DNA of 64,000 nt. Origin: Chthoniobacter sp. Its GTDB lineage: Bacteria > Verrucomicrobiota > Verrucomicrobiia > Chthoniobacterales > Chthoniobacteraceae. The stretch covers positions 310,001 to 374,000 of the forward strand of contig JAIOPH010000027.1 of NCBI GenBank assembly GCA_021414005.1. The letters run 5' to 3'. The notes beneath the pieces were generated by a model. That model did no database searches. It was given only the letters and a program-made list of their open reading frames with translations, and was not told the origin of the DNA. A program made the position numbers and the translations under genes. This document shows, piece by piece, positions 18,649 to 28,899 of this stretch; positions within the stretch are counted from its first letter, which is position 1; every line of letters starts with the position of its first letter.

Positions 18649-21549
18649 ATGTTTTTTCTAGCTCGCCTAGCGCCGTGGCTCACGCTGCTGGCCTTCACCG
18701 CCGTCGCGGACGATGCCGCGAAAGAGACGCGCTTCCTGGCCAACACTCGCCAGCTCATCTTCGAGGGCAAGCGGAGCGGTGAAGGCTACTTCCAGCCCGA
18801 TGGCCAGCGGCTCATTTTCCAAAGCGAGCGCGAGGACGGCAACCCATTCTACCAGATGTATCTGCTCGATCTGGTCGCGGGCGAAACCACGCGCGTTTCG
18901 CCCGGCACGGGCAAGACGACGTGCGGCTTTTTCCAACCGGGCACCGACCGCGTGATATTTGCCTCCACCCACGCCGATCCCGAAAGCGCCGCCAAGCAGA
19001 AGGCCGAGATCGAGTTCCGCGCCAGTGGGAAACAGCGCCGGTACACGTGGGATTACGACGCAGCGATGGACATCTGGTCGGCCCGGCGGGACGGCACGCA
19101 ACTCGTGAATCTCACGCACGCGCCTGGCTACGATGCCGAGGGTGCGGTCTCGCCGGATGGAAAGCAGATCGTCTTCTGCTCGCTGCGCGCGGCCTTTCCG
19201 CTGGAGCAGCTCCCGCCCGACCAGCGGGCCCGCTACGAAAAGGATCCCGCGTGGTTCGGCGACATCTATCTCATGGACGCCGACGGCTCGAACGTGCGCC
19301 GGCTCACCAACGCGCCCGGCTACGACGGCGGGCCGTTTTTTTCACCCGACGGCCAGCGCATCGTCTGGCGGCACTTCGACGAAAGCGGGATGATCGCCGA
19401 CGTGTGGACGATGAAACTCGACGGCAGCGACCAGCGGCGCGTGACGGATTTCAAGTCCATGTCCTGGGCGCCGTTCTTCCACCCGAGCGGCGAGTATCTC
19501 GTCTTCACCTCGAACAAGCTCGGCTTCGCCAACTTCGAGCTGTTCATCGTGGACACCGCCGGCACGCGTGAGCCGGTGCGCGTGACCTTCACCGACGGCT
19601 TCGACGGGCTGCCGGTCTTTTCGCCCGACGGCAATAAACTCTGCTGGACCAGCGGCCGCACCGCCGATGGCAAATCGCAGCTTTTCCTCGCCGACTGGAA
19701 TCACGCCGCCGCGCGCGAGGCGCTCTCGCAAGCCGCCCCCCGTGGCGCGGACGCCCCGGCCGCGCGAACTACCGCCGCGCTCCCGCTCTCTCCCGAGATT
19801 CGCGCCGCGGATTTGCAAAGCCAGGCCGCCTGGCTCGCCGCGCCCGCCCGCGAGGGCCGCGCGACGGGCAGCGCAGGCGCGCAGGCCGCCGCGGACTGGC
19901 TGGCCGCCGCGTGCAAAAGCGCCGGCCTCCAACCTTTCGGCGACGACTTTTTCCAGCCGTTCACCTTCACCGCCGGCGAGCGCGTGCTCCCCGAAAAATG
20001 CCAGCTCGCGATCTCCGGCGCAGCCACGCTCGATGGGAAACTCGACACGGATTTTCGCCCGCTGCCGTTCTCCGACAACGGCCAGATCGAGGGCGAAGTG
20101 GTTTTCGCCGGCTACGGGCTCAGCGTGCCCGAGGACGGAAAAAACCCACGCTACAACAGCTACGAGGGCCTCGACGTGAAGAACAAAATTGTGCTCCTCC
20201 TGCGCTACGTGCCCGAGGCCGTGGAGCCGCCGCGCCGCGCGCAGCTCAACCGCTACTCCGGCCTGCGCTACAAGGCGATGATGGCCCGCGAGCGCGGCGC
20301 GAAAGCCGTGCTCGTCGTCGCCGGGCCAAACTCACCCAATGCCGGCGAACTGCTCCCGCTGACCAACGACGGCAGCAACACGGGCAGCAGCATCATCGCC
20401 GCATCCATCAGCGGCCCCGCGGCGGACGCGCTGCTCGCAGCGGCGGGCAAGAAGCTCAAAGATCTCCAGACCGCGCTCGACAGCGAGAACCCGCACGCGG
20501 AAGGAGGCTTCATTTTGCCGAAGGTCAAAGTGCGTCTCGCCACGGGCATCGAGCACCTCAAAAAGACCGACCGCAACGTCCTCGGCTTCCTCCCGCCGGT
20601 CGGCACCGACGAGTATGTCCTCGTCGGCGCACACTACGATCATCTCGGACGCGGCACCGGCTCCTCGATGGCGCGTGCCGGCGAGGAGGGTCAGGTGCAT
20701 CCCGGCGCGGACGACAATGCCAGCGGCACCGCCGCCGTCCTGGAACTCGCCGCCGCGCTCGCCCACGACCGGACGACAACAGACCGTGGCCAACCGCAGC
20801 GGGGCCTCATTTTCGCGTTCTGGAGTGGTGAGGAAATAGGCCTCATCGGCTCCGCCGCGTTTGCCGAAAAGCCGCCCGTGCCGCCCGCGAAAATCGTCGC
20901 CTACGTGAACTTCGACATGGTGGGTCGCCTGCGCGAAAACCGCCTCACGCTCCAGGGCGTCGGCAGCTCCAAACTGTGGCGCAAGCTGATCGAAAAACGC
21001 AACGTCGCCGCCGGATTCAATCTCACGCTACAGGACGATCCGTACCTCCCGACCGACACCACCAGCATCTACCCGCAGCGCATCCCGGTGCTGAACTTTT
21101 TCACCGGCTCGCACGAGGACTACCACCGCCCCACCGACACCGCCGACAAGCTCAACACCGAAGGCCTCGAGCGCATCACGAAGTTTGCCCAGCAGCTTAT
21201 CCTCGACCTCGCCGACACCCCCGCGCGTCCCGATTTTGCGCGCGTGGAACGCAACGACACCGGAACCGGTTCGCGCGACACCCTGCGCGCGTATCTCGGC
21301 TCCATCCCCGACTATTCCACCGAGGTGAAAGGCGTGAAACTCAGTGGCGTTCGCGCGGGCAGCCCGGCGGAAAAAGGCGGGCTCCAAGGCGGCGATGTCA
21401 TCGTCAGTTTCGGCAGCCAAACGATCGCGAACATCTACGATTACACCTACGCGCTCGATGCCGTGAAGATCGGCACGCCCGTGAAGGTGACCGTCGAGCG
21501 CGAAGGCCAGCGTGTGGAATTGACGGTGACGCCCGAGGCCCGGAAGTAG
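18649..21549 (+). CDS. exported TolB/PD40 beta-propeller + M28 peptidase + PDZ protein
   Basis: PD40 repeats (SPDGKQIVFCS, FFSPDGQRIVW), M28 HYDHLGRG..PGADDNASGTAAVLELA..WSGEEIGLIGS, C-terminal PDZ SPAEKGGLQGGDVIVSFG. Confidence 0.9.
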   Translation: MFFLARLAPWLTLLAFTAVADDAAKETRFLANTRQLIFEGKRSGEGYFQPDGQRLIFQSEREDGNPFYQMYLLDLVAGETTRVSPGTGKTTCGFFQPGTDRVIFASTHADPESAAKQKAEIEFRASGKQRRYTWDYDAAMDIWSARRDGTQLVNLTHAPGYDAEGAVSPDGKQIVFCSLRAAFPLEQLPPDQRARYEKDPAWFGDIYLMDADGSNVRRLTNAPGYDGGPFFSPDGQRIVWRHFDESGMIADVWTMKLDGSDQRRVTDFKSMSWAPFFHPSGEYLVFTSNKLGFANFELFIVDTAGTREPVRVTFTDGFDGLPVFSPDGNKLCWTSGRTADGKSQLFLADWNHAAAREALSQAAPRGADAPAARTTAALPLSPEIRAADLQSQAAWLAAPAREGRATGSAGAQAAADWLAAACKSAGLQPFGDDFFQPFTFTAGERVLPEKCQLAISGAATLDGKLDTDFRPLPFSDNGQIEGEVVFAGYGLSVPEDGKNPRYNSYEGLDVKNKIVLLLRYVPEAVEPPRRAQLNRYSGLRYKAMMARERGAKAVLVVAGPNSPNAGELLPLTNDGSNTGSSIIAASISGPAADALLAAAGKKLKDLQTALDSENPHAEGGFILPKVKVRLATGIEHLKKTDRNVLGFLPPVGTDEYVLVGAHYDHLGRGTGSSMARAGEEGQVHPGADDNASGTAAVLELAAALAHDRTTTDRGQPQRGLIFAFWSGEEIGLIGSAAFAEKPPVPPAKIVAYVNFDMVGRLRENRLTLQGVGSSKLWRKLIEKRNVAAGFNLTLQDDPYLPTDTTSIYPQRIPVLNFFTGSHEDYHRPTDTADKLNTEGLERITKFAQQLILDLADTPARPDFARVERNDTGTGSRDTLRAYLGSIPDYSTEVKGVKLSGVRAGSPAEKGGLQGGDVIVSFGSQTIANIYDYTYALDAVKIGTPVKVTVEREGQRVELTVTPEARK

Positions 21550-21639
21550 GACGGTTTTTTCCCAAAATCAGAGGGCGCGTCAGGTCGCGAGAAATACCCG
21601 CCGACCCGCGCACACCACCTGCTTTCTCATCTGCCGCCC

Positions 21640-22353
21640 ATGCAGATCGAACACTCCGAATTTCAGGACCAGCTCGTCCGCGGACTCGCCCACCGGATGA
21701 ACAACATCCTGACCCTCTTCCACGGTTACGTCGGCCTGCTCCTCGACAACAAAAACCTCGACCGTGGCACCGTGGACGGCCTCGCCCGCATCCAGGACGG
21801 AGCCAAGGCCGCGTGCCACCTCATTGACCGCGCGCACGCCATCGTCCGTCCGTCGAATGTCGTCTGGCGCGACGTGCAGCTCGGCGATTTCGTCCGTATG
21901 CTCCGTCCGACTTTCGACACCCTGCGCGGGCCAAGGACGCGGCTCGACATCGACGTTGACGACAATCTGCCGCCGGTCTGGGCCGACGCCTCGCGGGTGA
22001 AATCGGCTGTCTTCGAAATCGTCCGCAACGCCCTCGACTCCACCTTTCACACCGGCGGAAACATCAGCATCGAACTCCGCCCCGAGTCGGCCCCCGAGGA
22101 TGCCACGGCCACCGCCTGCGCGCGTTGGGTTTCCGTTCGCGTCACCGATGACGGCCCCGGCATCCCGGACGAAATCCGCGGCCGCATTTTTCAGCCGTTC
22201 TTTTCCACGAAGAAAAAGGCCGCGGCCACCGGCCTCGGCCTCACCGTCACCGCCGGGATTGTTTCCCAACACGGCGGCGTGCTCCGCTACGAAAGCCAGC
22301 CGGGCAACACCGTCTTTCAACTGCTGCTTCCCTGCCGTCCCGATCAGGGGTAG
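21640..22353 (+). CDS. minimal sensor-less histidine kinase
   Basis: H-box-like RGLAHRMNNILTLF, N-box EIVRNALDS, G1 VTDDGPGIPDEIRGRIFQPFFSTKK, G2 GLGLTVTAGIV. Confidence 0.85.
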   Translation: MQIEHSEFQDQLVRGLAHRMNNILTLFHGYVGLLLDNKNLDRGTVDGLARIQDGAKAACHLIDRAHAIVRPSNVVWRDVQLGDFVRMLRPTFDTLRGPRTRLDIDVDDNLPPVWADASRVKSAVFEIVRNALDSTFHTGGNISIELRPESAPEDATATACARWVSVRVTDDGPGIPDEIRGRIFQPFFSTKKKAAATGLGLTVTAGIVSQHGGVLRYESQPGNTVFQLLLPCRPDQG

Positions 22354-22436
22354 TCGCCATCTCGTCGCGTGCGGATCATCGTGGCGGGCGCGCAAAAACA
22401 GTCGAGCTTCCAGCTTCCACCGCCGATGATCGCGGC

Positions 22437-24137
22437 GTGAATCTGCTCCGCTTTTCTCCGTTGCGCTGCGCGGCCCTTTTTTTCGGCGGCCTGCTCCTCG
22501 CCAGCTCCGCGGTCGGCGGCGACACGCTTTTTTTCAACGGCACCGTGCTGAGCATGGACGCGGCGGGTGGAACTTTCGACGCGCTCGGCGTGCGCGATGG
22601 GCGCATCGTGGCGGTGGGAAAAAAGGACAACGTGGCCGCGGGCCTGCGTCCCGGTTTTGCGCAGACTGATCTGCGCGGGCGCACCGTGCTGCCGGGCTTC
22701 TACGCAGCGCACGATCACTTTCCCGACGCCGGTTTGGCCGAGCTGTATCAGGTGGATCTGAACAGCCCGCCCATCGGCGGGATTCGCAACATGGAGCAAC
22801 TCGTCGCCGCGCTGAAGCGCAAGGCCGACGCCACGCCGCCGGGCGAGTGGGTGGTCGGCTGGGGTTACGACGACACGCTGCTCGCCGAGGCGCGCCACCC
22901 CACGCACGCCGACCTCGATCTCGTCTCACCACGGCATCCGGTCTGGATCGTCCACGTTTCGGGGCATCTCGCCGTCGCCAATTCACGCGCGCTGGAAATC
23001 GCCGGCGTGACCAAAGCCACCGGGCAGCCACGCGGCGGACGCATCCGCCTCGACCCGCAGACCGGCGAACCCAACGGCGTCTTCGAGGAAGCCGGCGCGC
23101 TCGTCGGCATCCACATTCCCGGCTATACGCCCGAGCAGCGGCAGGCGGGGATTGTGAAAGCGCAGGCGAGTTACCTGGCGAGCGGCGTCACCACCACCGT
23201 CATCGCCGGCGCGACGCCGGAGACGCTGCACGATCTCGATGACGCCGTGGCGAGCGGCGCGCTCCGTCTGCGCATCTCCGCGCTGCTCGCCGCGCGCTCC
23301 GCAGATCGGCCTCCCGACCTGCGCGCGCCGGCGGAACGCATCCACCTCACCGGCGTGAAAATGCGGCAGGATGGATCGCTCCAAGGCTACACCGGCTACA
23401 TCAGCGCACCGTATTTCAAACCACCCGAAGGCCAGACCGACTACCGCGGCTACCCCGCCCGCCCGCGCGAAGAACTCATCCGCATGGTCGCCGACTATCA
23501 CCGGAAAGGGCTGCGCATCGCCATCCACGGCAACGGTGACGCCGCCATTGATGACATCCTCGACGCCTTCGCCGCAGCGCAAAAAGCCGACCCGCGGCCC
23601 GACTCCCGCCACCGCATCGAGCACTGCCAAACGGCACGCGAAGACCAGCTCGCGCGCATGGCGCAGCTCGGGGTCACGCCATCCTTCTTCGTCGGCCACG
23701 TCTATTATTGGGGCGACCGGCATCGCGACATCTTCCTCGGCCCCGAGCGCGCCGCGCGGATTTCCCCACTCGCTGGCGCGCTCCAAAACCACCTGCGCTT
23801 TACCGTCCACAACGACACGCCCGTCACGCCCGTGAACCCGCTGCTCCTCGTCTGGGCCGCCGTGAACCGCCTCACCTCCAGCGACCACGTGCTGGGCAAA
23901 GCCGAAGCCATTTCCGTCATGGACGCCCTCCGCAGTGTGACCAGCGAAGCCGCGTGGCAGAACTTCGAGGAGAAAGACCGCGGCTCCCTCGAGCCCGGCA
24001 AACTCGCCGACTTCATCCTTCTCGACCGCAACCCGCTTACCGTTCCACCCCTCGAAATTCGCGACGTGAAAGTCATCGATACCTTCATCGGCGGCACCAG
24101 CGCGCGCGCCCGCGGAGCCCGTGAATCGAGCCGCTGA
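22437..24137 (+). CDS. amidohydrolase family protein (YtcJ-like)
   Basis: 566 aa; FNGTVLSMDAAGGTFDALGVRDGRIVAVG, LPGFYAAHDHF, HGNGDAAIDDIL, RIEHCQ, HNDTPVTP. Confidence 0.9.
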   Translation: MNLLRFSPLRCAALFFGGLLLASSAVGGDTLFFNGTVLSMDAAGGTFDALGVRDGRIVAVGKKDNVAAGLRPGFAQTDLRGRTVLPGFYAAHDHFPDAGLAELYQVDLNSPPIGGIRNMEQLVAALKRKADATPPGEWVVGWGYDDTLLAEARHPTHADLDLVSPRHPVWIVHVSGHLAVANSRALEIAGVTKATGQPRGGRIRLDPQTGEPNGVFEEAGALVGIHIPGYTPEQRQAGIVKAQASYLASGVTTTVIAGATPETLHDLDDAVASGALRLRISALLAARSADRPPDLRAPAERIHLTGVKMRQDGSLQGYTGYISAPYFKPPEGQTDYRGYPARPREELIRMVADYHRKGLRIAIHGNGDAAIDDILDAFAAAQKADPRPDSRHRIEHCQTAREDQLARMAQLGVTPSFFVGHVYYWGDRHRDIFLGPERAARISPLAGALQNHLRFTVHNDTPVTPVNPLLLVWAAVNRLTSSDHVLGKAEAISVMDALRSVTSEAAWQNFEEKDRGSLEPGKLADFILLDRNPLTVPPLEIRDVKVIDTFIGGTSARARGARESSR

Positions 24138-24175
24138 AAGAACCTCCCCTCCCGCCACAGGTCGCAAAAAAATCA

Positions 24176-24213
24176 GGGGCTCCCCGCTTTCGCGGAGAGC
24201 CCCCTTTGCTTTA
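24176..24213. terminator. intrinsic hairpin terminator between convergent genes
   Basis: GGGGCTCCCCGC-TTTC-GCGGAGAGCCCC flanked by AAAAAAA and CTTTGCTTT. Confidence 0.75.
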
Positions 24214-24247
24214 ACCCAGGACCAAGAGGTGGTGTGTGTTTGGGTGT

Positions 24248-24829
24248 TTAGGCCTGGAGATTTCGTTGCGGGCGCAAAAGCAGGAGCAGGGCCGCGCCGC
24301 CTAGGAGCGAGAGCCACGCGCCGGGCTCGGGGACCACGGTGTAGGCGGTCTGGTAGGTCACCACGGAGGACAGTTCCTGCAACCAGATGGTGTAGGTGCC
24401 GGGGCCCACCGGATCGGTCAGCCCGGTGCCGCCGCTGTAGGCTCCGAGCGCGAGGTTGTCGAGGAATTCGCCGGTGCCGTTGATGAGGGTGTTCGAGAGG
24501 TGCGTCGCCGGGTCGGTGTCGTTGATCGTGGCACCGGGGGCGATGGCGTAGAAGGATTGATTCGTCGGCGTGAAGACGAGGAAATCGATGGACGTGAGAT
24601 ACTGCCCGGGCGCGAGCATAAAGGTGAACATGTCACGGTCCACGGGAGCTTGCGGCAGATCCTTGCCCATGGTGCCCGAGATGAGGTTCACGCCGAGGCC
24701 GAGCGTCAGCGGAGTCGGGGCGAGATTGTTACCGGACAGGTCACCGTCGATGGCTTCGTTCCAGTTCACCGCGTGCAGCGGGAGCAGGGAGCAAAGCAGC
24801 GCGCTGACCGCGCCAAGGAGAGTTTTCAT
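24248..24829 (-). CDS. PEP-CTERM sorting domain protein
   Basis: Signal peptide and C-terminal VPEPGAWLSLLGGAALLLLLRPQR. Confidence 0.85.
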   Translation of the reverse strand: MKTLLGAVSALLCSLLPLHAVNWNEAIDGDLSGNNLAPTPLTLGLGVNLISGTMGKDLPQAPVDRDMFTFMLAPGQYLTSIDFLVFTPTNQSFYAIAPGATINDTDPATHLSNTLINGTGEFLDNLALGAYSGGTGLTDPVGPGTYTIWLQELSSVVTYQTAYTVVPEPGAWLSLLGGAALLLLLRPQRNLQA

Positions 24830-24927
24830 GGAGTAGGTAGGTGGCCCGCCCGCCCCGGCTGGGGCTCCGCACGGACTGCGCGGAACCCCGGCGGGCGATG
24901 TTCAGCGGTAGATGAAGCCGCGATGGT

Positions 24928-26556
24928 TTAGGCGCGGCGGCGGCGCAGGCCGAGGAGCATGGCGGCACCGCTCATCAAGCTGAGCGCGGCGCTGGGCTCG
25001 GGCACGAGGTGCAGGGCCAGAAGCTGGCCACCTTCCACCGCGTAGGCCGGAATGCCACCGCTGTAATGAGCCTGGTCTGTGCTGAGGAGCCACTTTTCTC
25101 CGGCGAGGCCGGTGTTGAGGACGGAACCCGCCATGAGCGAGGTGATGTCGATGACGCCGGAGGCCTCCTCGTCATTACTGAAGGGCGCGGTGACGCCGAT
25201 GCCCACATCGCCGAAACGAGCCACATCGTGTTTGGCAACCTGAGTGAGCGTGCTCGTCCCCGGATCGAACTGCCAGATTTTCCCGTTGTGCGCCGAGCCA
25301 CCCACGTCTTCCTGCAGATAGATCGTGCCGTCGGAACTGACGGTCATGTTATCAAACATGTTCGTCTTCTGACCGGAGACGGTGGCTCCATCGAGCAGGA
25401 GATCAATCGTGCCACCGCCGTCGGGGTTGGTGATGTCGGTGAAGTTCAACCGCCAGAGGCGGGTCTGGCCGATCTGCGCGCCAAGCCCGTCGGACACCTG
25501 GTCAATCCGGTCGGTAGTGACGAAATAATACTGATTCGCGTTGAGCGGATTCCACGCGCCGTCCTCGGGTCGAGAAAAAACCGTGGAAGCGGTGGAACTG
25601 AGCGTGAAAGAGGTGCCGTTCGTGATGTTCGTCGCGCGGGTCGTGCCGTTGACGATTTCCGCGGCATTACCCGCGATACTGACGAACTTGAGCGTGCCGT
25701 TGGTCAGGCCGGCCTTGTCCACTGCACTCCCAGTGTTGGTCTTGGTTCCAACATAAACCGCAAGAGCATTGTTCATGATGCCGGTGCCGCCGTCGTTGTT
25801 GCCGATGACAATGGTCTTGTCCTGCGCAAACGGATTCGCGAGCGCGTTTTCCCAACCGCCGACGCCGGTGAGGCCCGAGCCGTTGGTGGTGAGGTTAAAC
25901 TTGCCGAGGACGTAGCTCTTGCCGGCATCCGCGCCGGTCGCCACGGTGCCCTGCTGCCAGCCAGTCGCGCCACTTTCCTCGCCGTGCATGAAGATGCGCT
26001 CGGTGGTGCCGAGACCGGTGCCCGCATTGTAAAATGCCGAAACCGCCGGGAGATCGGCGGAGCAAAAGCGCGTGAAGGCCAGCGCGCTGGTGGTCGTATT
26101 CGATTGCTGGAGGGAGCTGTTCCAGCCATACACCTGCTTCATCAGATCCTGCCCGGAGGTGACGGCGAGCGTGTTCTTGTCGATCACGTAGCTCGATACG
26201 AAGGAACCTAACGCACCATGTTCGCGAGTGATGCCGACGGTGTTGCCGATCTCATGATTCATCAGCACGGTGATGGTTCCATCACCGTTGTCGAAGGCTC
26301 CGAGACCGTCGGGAATGCCGACCATGCGGTATGGGTTTCCAACGCCATAGGGATTGGCCGCAGGGTTGCTGCCGCCGTAGGCGACGCCATCCGTGACGGA
26401 AAGGATGGACGTGGTCTGCCAGAGCGCAGCGTTCGGGCCGGACGGCAACGCGTAGGGCGACGCGGAGGAGCTGGGGCCGGTGATTTGCGCGCTCGCGGCG
26501 TGGGCGAGGACGAGGCTGACGGCGAGCGTCAGGGCGTGAGGAATGCGGTTTTTCAT
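24928..26556 (-). CDS. PhoX-like phosphatase (DUF839-like) with PEP-CTERM anchor
   Basis: Signal peptide, MVGIPDGLGAFDNGDGTITVLMNHEIGNT..REHGALGSFVSSYVID, C-terminal VPEPSAALSLMSGAAMLLGLRRRR. Confidence 0.8.
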   Translation of the reverse strand: MKNRIPHALTLAVSLVLAHAASAQITGPSSSASPYALPSGPNAALWQTTSILSVTDGVAYGGSNPAANPYGVGNPYRMVGIPDGLGAFDNGDGTITVLMNHEIGNTVGITREHGALGSFVSSYVIDKNTLAVTSGQDLMKQVYGWNSSLQQSNTTTSALAFTRFCSADLPAVSAFYNAGTGLGTTERIFMHGEESGATGWQQGTVATGADAGKSYVLGKFNLTTNGSGLTGVGGWENALANPFAQDKTIVIGNNDGGTGIMNNALAVYVGTKTNTGSAVDKAGLTNGTLKFVSIAGNAAEIVNGTTRATNITNGTSFTLSSTASTVFSRPEDGAWNPLNANQYYFVTTDRIDQVSDGLGAQIGQTRLWRLNFTDITNPDGGGTIDLLLDGATVSGQKTNMFDNMTVSSDGTIYLQEDVGGSAHNGKIWQFDPGTSTLTQVAKHDVARFGDVGIGVTAPFSNDEEASGVIDITSLMAGSVLNTGLAGEKWLLSTDQAHYSGGIPAYAVEGGQLLALHLVPEPSAALSLMSGAAMLLGLRRRRA

Positions 26557-26836
26557 GGAACGAGTGTGTTGAGTTGATGGGTTAATAGATTGGCCCGTGG
26601 ACCGAGCCGGGCGCTCTTTCCCACCGTCCCACCTCGTCCACAAGCAACGCTCGGTGATCTTCTCGCGGCGAATGTTTCAGCCAGCGGACGTTCGTCGCGA
26701 AATGATGACGATAACGACGCTGTAGGTGTGCCGTATGGCGAAGCGCGGACGTTTTCGCACGGCGAGCACGGAGTGGCCGCAAACGGCGCGTCGGCTCTTG
26801 CGGCGTGGACCGGCTTGGCGTGAAGTGCGTGTTTCC

Positions 26837-28735
26837 ATGTCGTCCACCGCGCTCTACCGCACGCTCAAGCAGTCGTTTGGCTACGACTCTTTCCGTCCGT
26901 TGCAGGAGGAGATCATTACGGACGCGCTGGCGGGGCGCGATGTCTTTGCGCTGCTCCCGACGGGCGGAGGCAAGTCGCTGTGTTTTCAATTGCCCGCGCT
27001 GGTTCGCGAGGGATTGACGGTGGTGGTTTCGCCGCTCATAGCGCTGATGAAGGATCAGGTGGATGCGCTTACGGCGAGCGGGGTGGCGGCGACGTTTCTG
27101 AACTCGACGCTCGGCGAGACGGAATCCCGCGCGCGGTTGCGCGATCTTTACGACCATCGCTACCGCCTGCTCTACGCCGCGCCGGAGCGACTTATGATTC
27201 CGACGTTTTTGGAAAGGTTGCGCGAATGGAACGTGGCGCAGTTTGCCATCGACGAGGCGCACTGTATTTCGGAATGGGGCCACGACTTTCGCCCGGAGTA
27301 CCGGCAGCTCGCGAAGCTGCGCGAGATTTTCCCCGCGGTGCCATTCATGGCGCTCACGGCCACGGCCACGGAGCGCGTGCGCGGAGACATCGTCAAGCAT
27401 CTACGACTGCGCGAGCCGCGCACGTATGTGGCGAGTTTCAACCGCCCCAACCTCGCCTACCGCGTATTGCCGAAAGCGCAGCCGTATGAGCAAACGCTCG
27501 CCTTTATCCGCGGACGCAAACGCGAGTGCGGCATCGTGTATTGCTCCAGCCGCAAGGCCACGGAGAGCGTGGCGGAACGGCTGCTCGCCGATGGCGTCGC
27601 CGCGCGTCCTTATCACGCCGGGCTGGATGACAAGGTGCGGGCAAAAAACCAGGAGCTTTTTCTGCGCGATGAAATCCACGTCATCTGCGCGACCATCGCC
27701 TTTGGCATGGGCATCAATAAGCCGAACGTGCGCTTCGTCCTGCACTACGATCTGCCGAAAAACGTGGAGGGCTACTATCAGGAAACCGGGCGCGCCGGGC
27801 GCGACGGTCTGCCCAGCGAGTGCCTGCTGCTTTACAGCTCGGCGGACGTGGTGAAGCAGACGTCTTTCATCGAGGAAAAATCCGGCGACGAGCAGCGCGT
27901 GGCCCGCGAGCAACTCCAGAAAATGGTCCACTACGCGGAATGCGCCGCGTGCCGCCGCGCCGAACTGCTGCGGTATTTCGGCGAGGAATTTGGCGAACCG
28001 AACTGCGGCGGCTGCGACAACTGCCTCGAACCGCGTGAGACCTTTGACGGCACGCTGGCGACCCAGAAATTTCTCTCGTGCGTCTATCGGCTGCGGCAAG
28101 CGTCGCGCTTCGCGGTGGGGCTGAACCACATCGTCGAGGTGCTGACCGGTGGCGCGTCCGAGAAAGTGCGAAAGTGGGGGCACGACCAGATTTCCACCTA
28201 TGGCATCGGGAAGGAACACACACGCGCGGAATGGGCGGCCCTCGGGCGCGAGATCATCCGGCTCGGCTATTGCCGGCAATCGACGGAGAAGTTCAGCACC
28301 ATCGAGCTGACGGAGGAAGGGCTGGAAGTGCTGCGCTCACGCCGCGCCGTCACGCTCACGCGTCCGCCCGCCGAGCCCGAGCGGGCCCGCGAGGTCAAAC
28401 GCCGCGTCGGCGACATCGCGTGCGACGACGTTCTCTTCGAGGTGCTCCGCAAGCTGCGCAAGGAAATCGCCGACGGGCGCGACGTGCCGGCCTACATCAT
28501 TTTCTCGGACGTTTCGCTGCGCATCATGGCGCGCGAATACCCGACCACCGAGCGCGCGTTTGCCAACATCACCGGCGTGGGCACGAAGAAGCTGGACGAG
28601 TTCGGCGCGCAGTTCATGGATGCGATTCTGAAATATCTGCGCGAAAATCCCCGGAAGATTTTCGCCGATGAACTGGGACGCTTCGGCGGTCCGCCGCCGA
28701 GGAAGGCACCTGTCGGCACCTCGCGCGAGAACTGA
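26837..28735 (+). CDS. recQ: ATP-dependent DNA helicase RecQ
   Basis: LPTGGGKSLCFQLPA, DEAHCISEWGHDFRPEY, QETGRAGRDGLPSECLLLYS, RQC zinc cysteines, HRDC. Confidence 0.95.
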   Translation: MSSTALYRTLKQSFGYDSFRPLQEEIITDALAGRDVFALLPTGGGKSLCFQLPALVREGLTVVVSPLIALMKDQVDALTASGVAATFLNSTLGETESRARLRDLYDHRYRLLYAAPERLMIPTFLERLREWNVAQFAIDEAHCISEWGHDFRPEYRQLAKLREIFPAVPFMALTATATERVRGDIVKHLRLREPRTYVASFNRPNLAYRVLPKAQPYEQTLAFIRGRKRECGIVYCSSRKATESVAERLLADGVAARPYHAGLDDKVRAKNQELFLRDEIHVICATIAFGMGINKPNVRFVLHYDLPKNVEGYYQETGRAGRDGLPSECLLLYSSADVVKQTSFIEEKSGDEQRVAREQLQKMVHYAECAACRRAELLRYFGEEFGEPNCGGCDNCLEPRETFDGTLATQKFLSCVYRLRQASRFAVGLNHIVEVLTGGASEKVRKWGHDQISTYGIGKEHTRAEWAALGREIIRLGYCRQSTEKFSTIELTEEGLEVLRSRRAVTLTRPPAEPERAREVKRRVGDIACDDVLFEVLRKLRKEIADGRDVPAYIIFSDVSLRIMAREYPTTERAFANITGVGTKKLDEFGAQFMDAILKYLRENPRKIFADELGRFGGPPPRKAPVGTSREN

Positions 28736-28899
28736 CGGAGCCTGCCGCTGGGCAGATTTTCGCGTAATTCGCCCGCGCCCGCAGCCGCACCGCGCAGCCT
28801 GCGGCTAAGGATCCTGATCGAAATGCGCGGTGAGAAATCTTCTGCGTTTTTTCACGCGGGTGCCTCACGGCTGTCACAGACCTCGCGCAGGTTTGCGGC

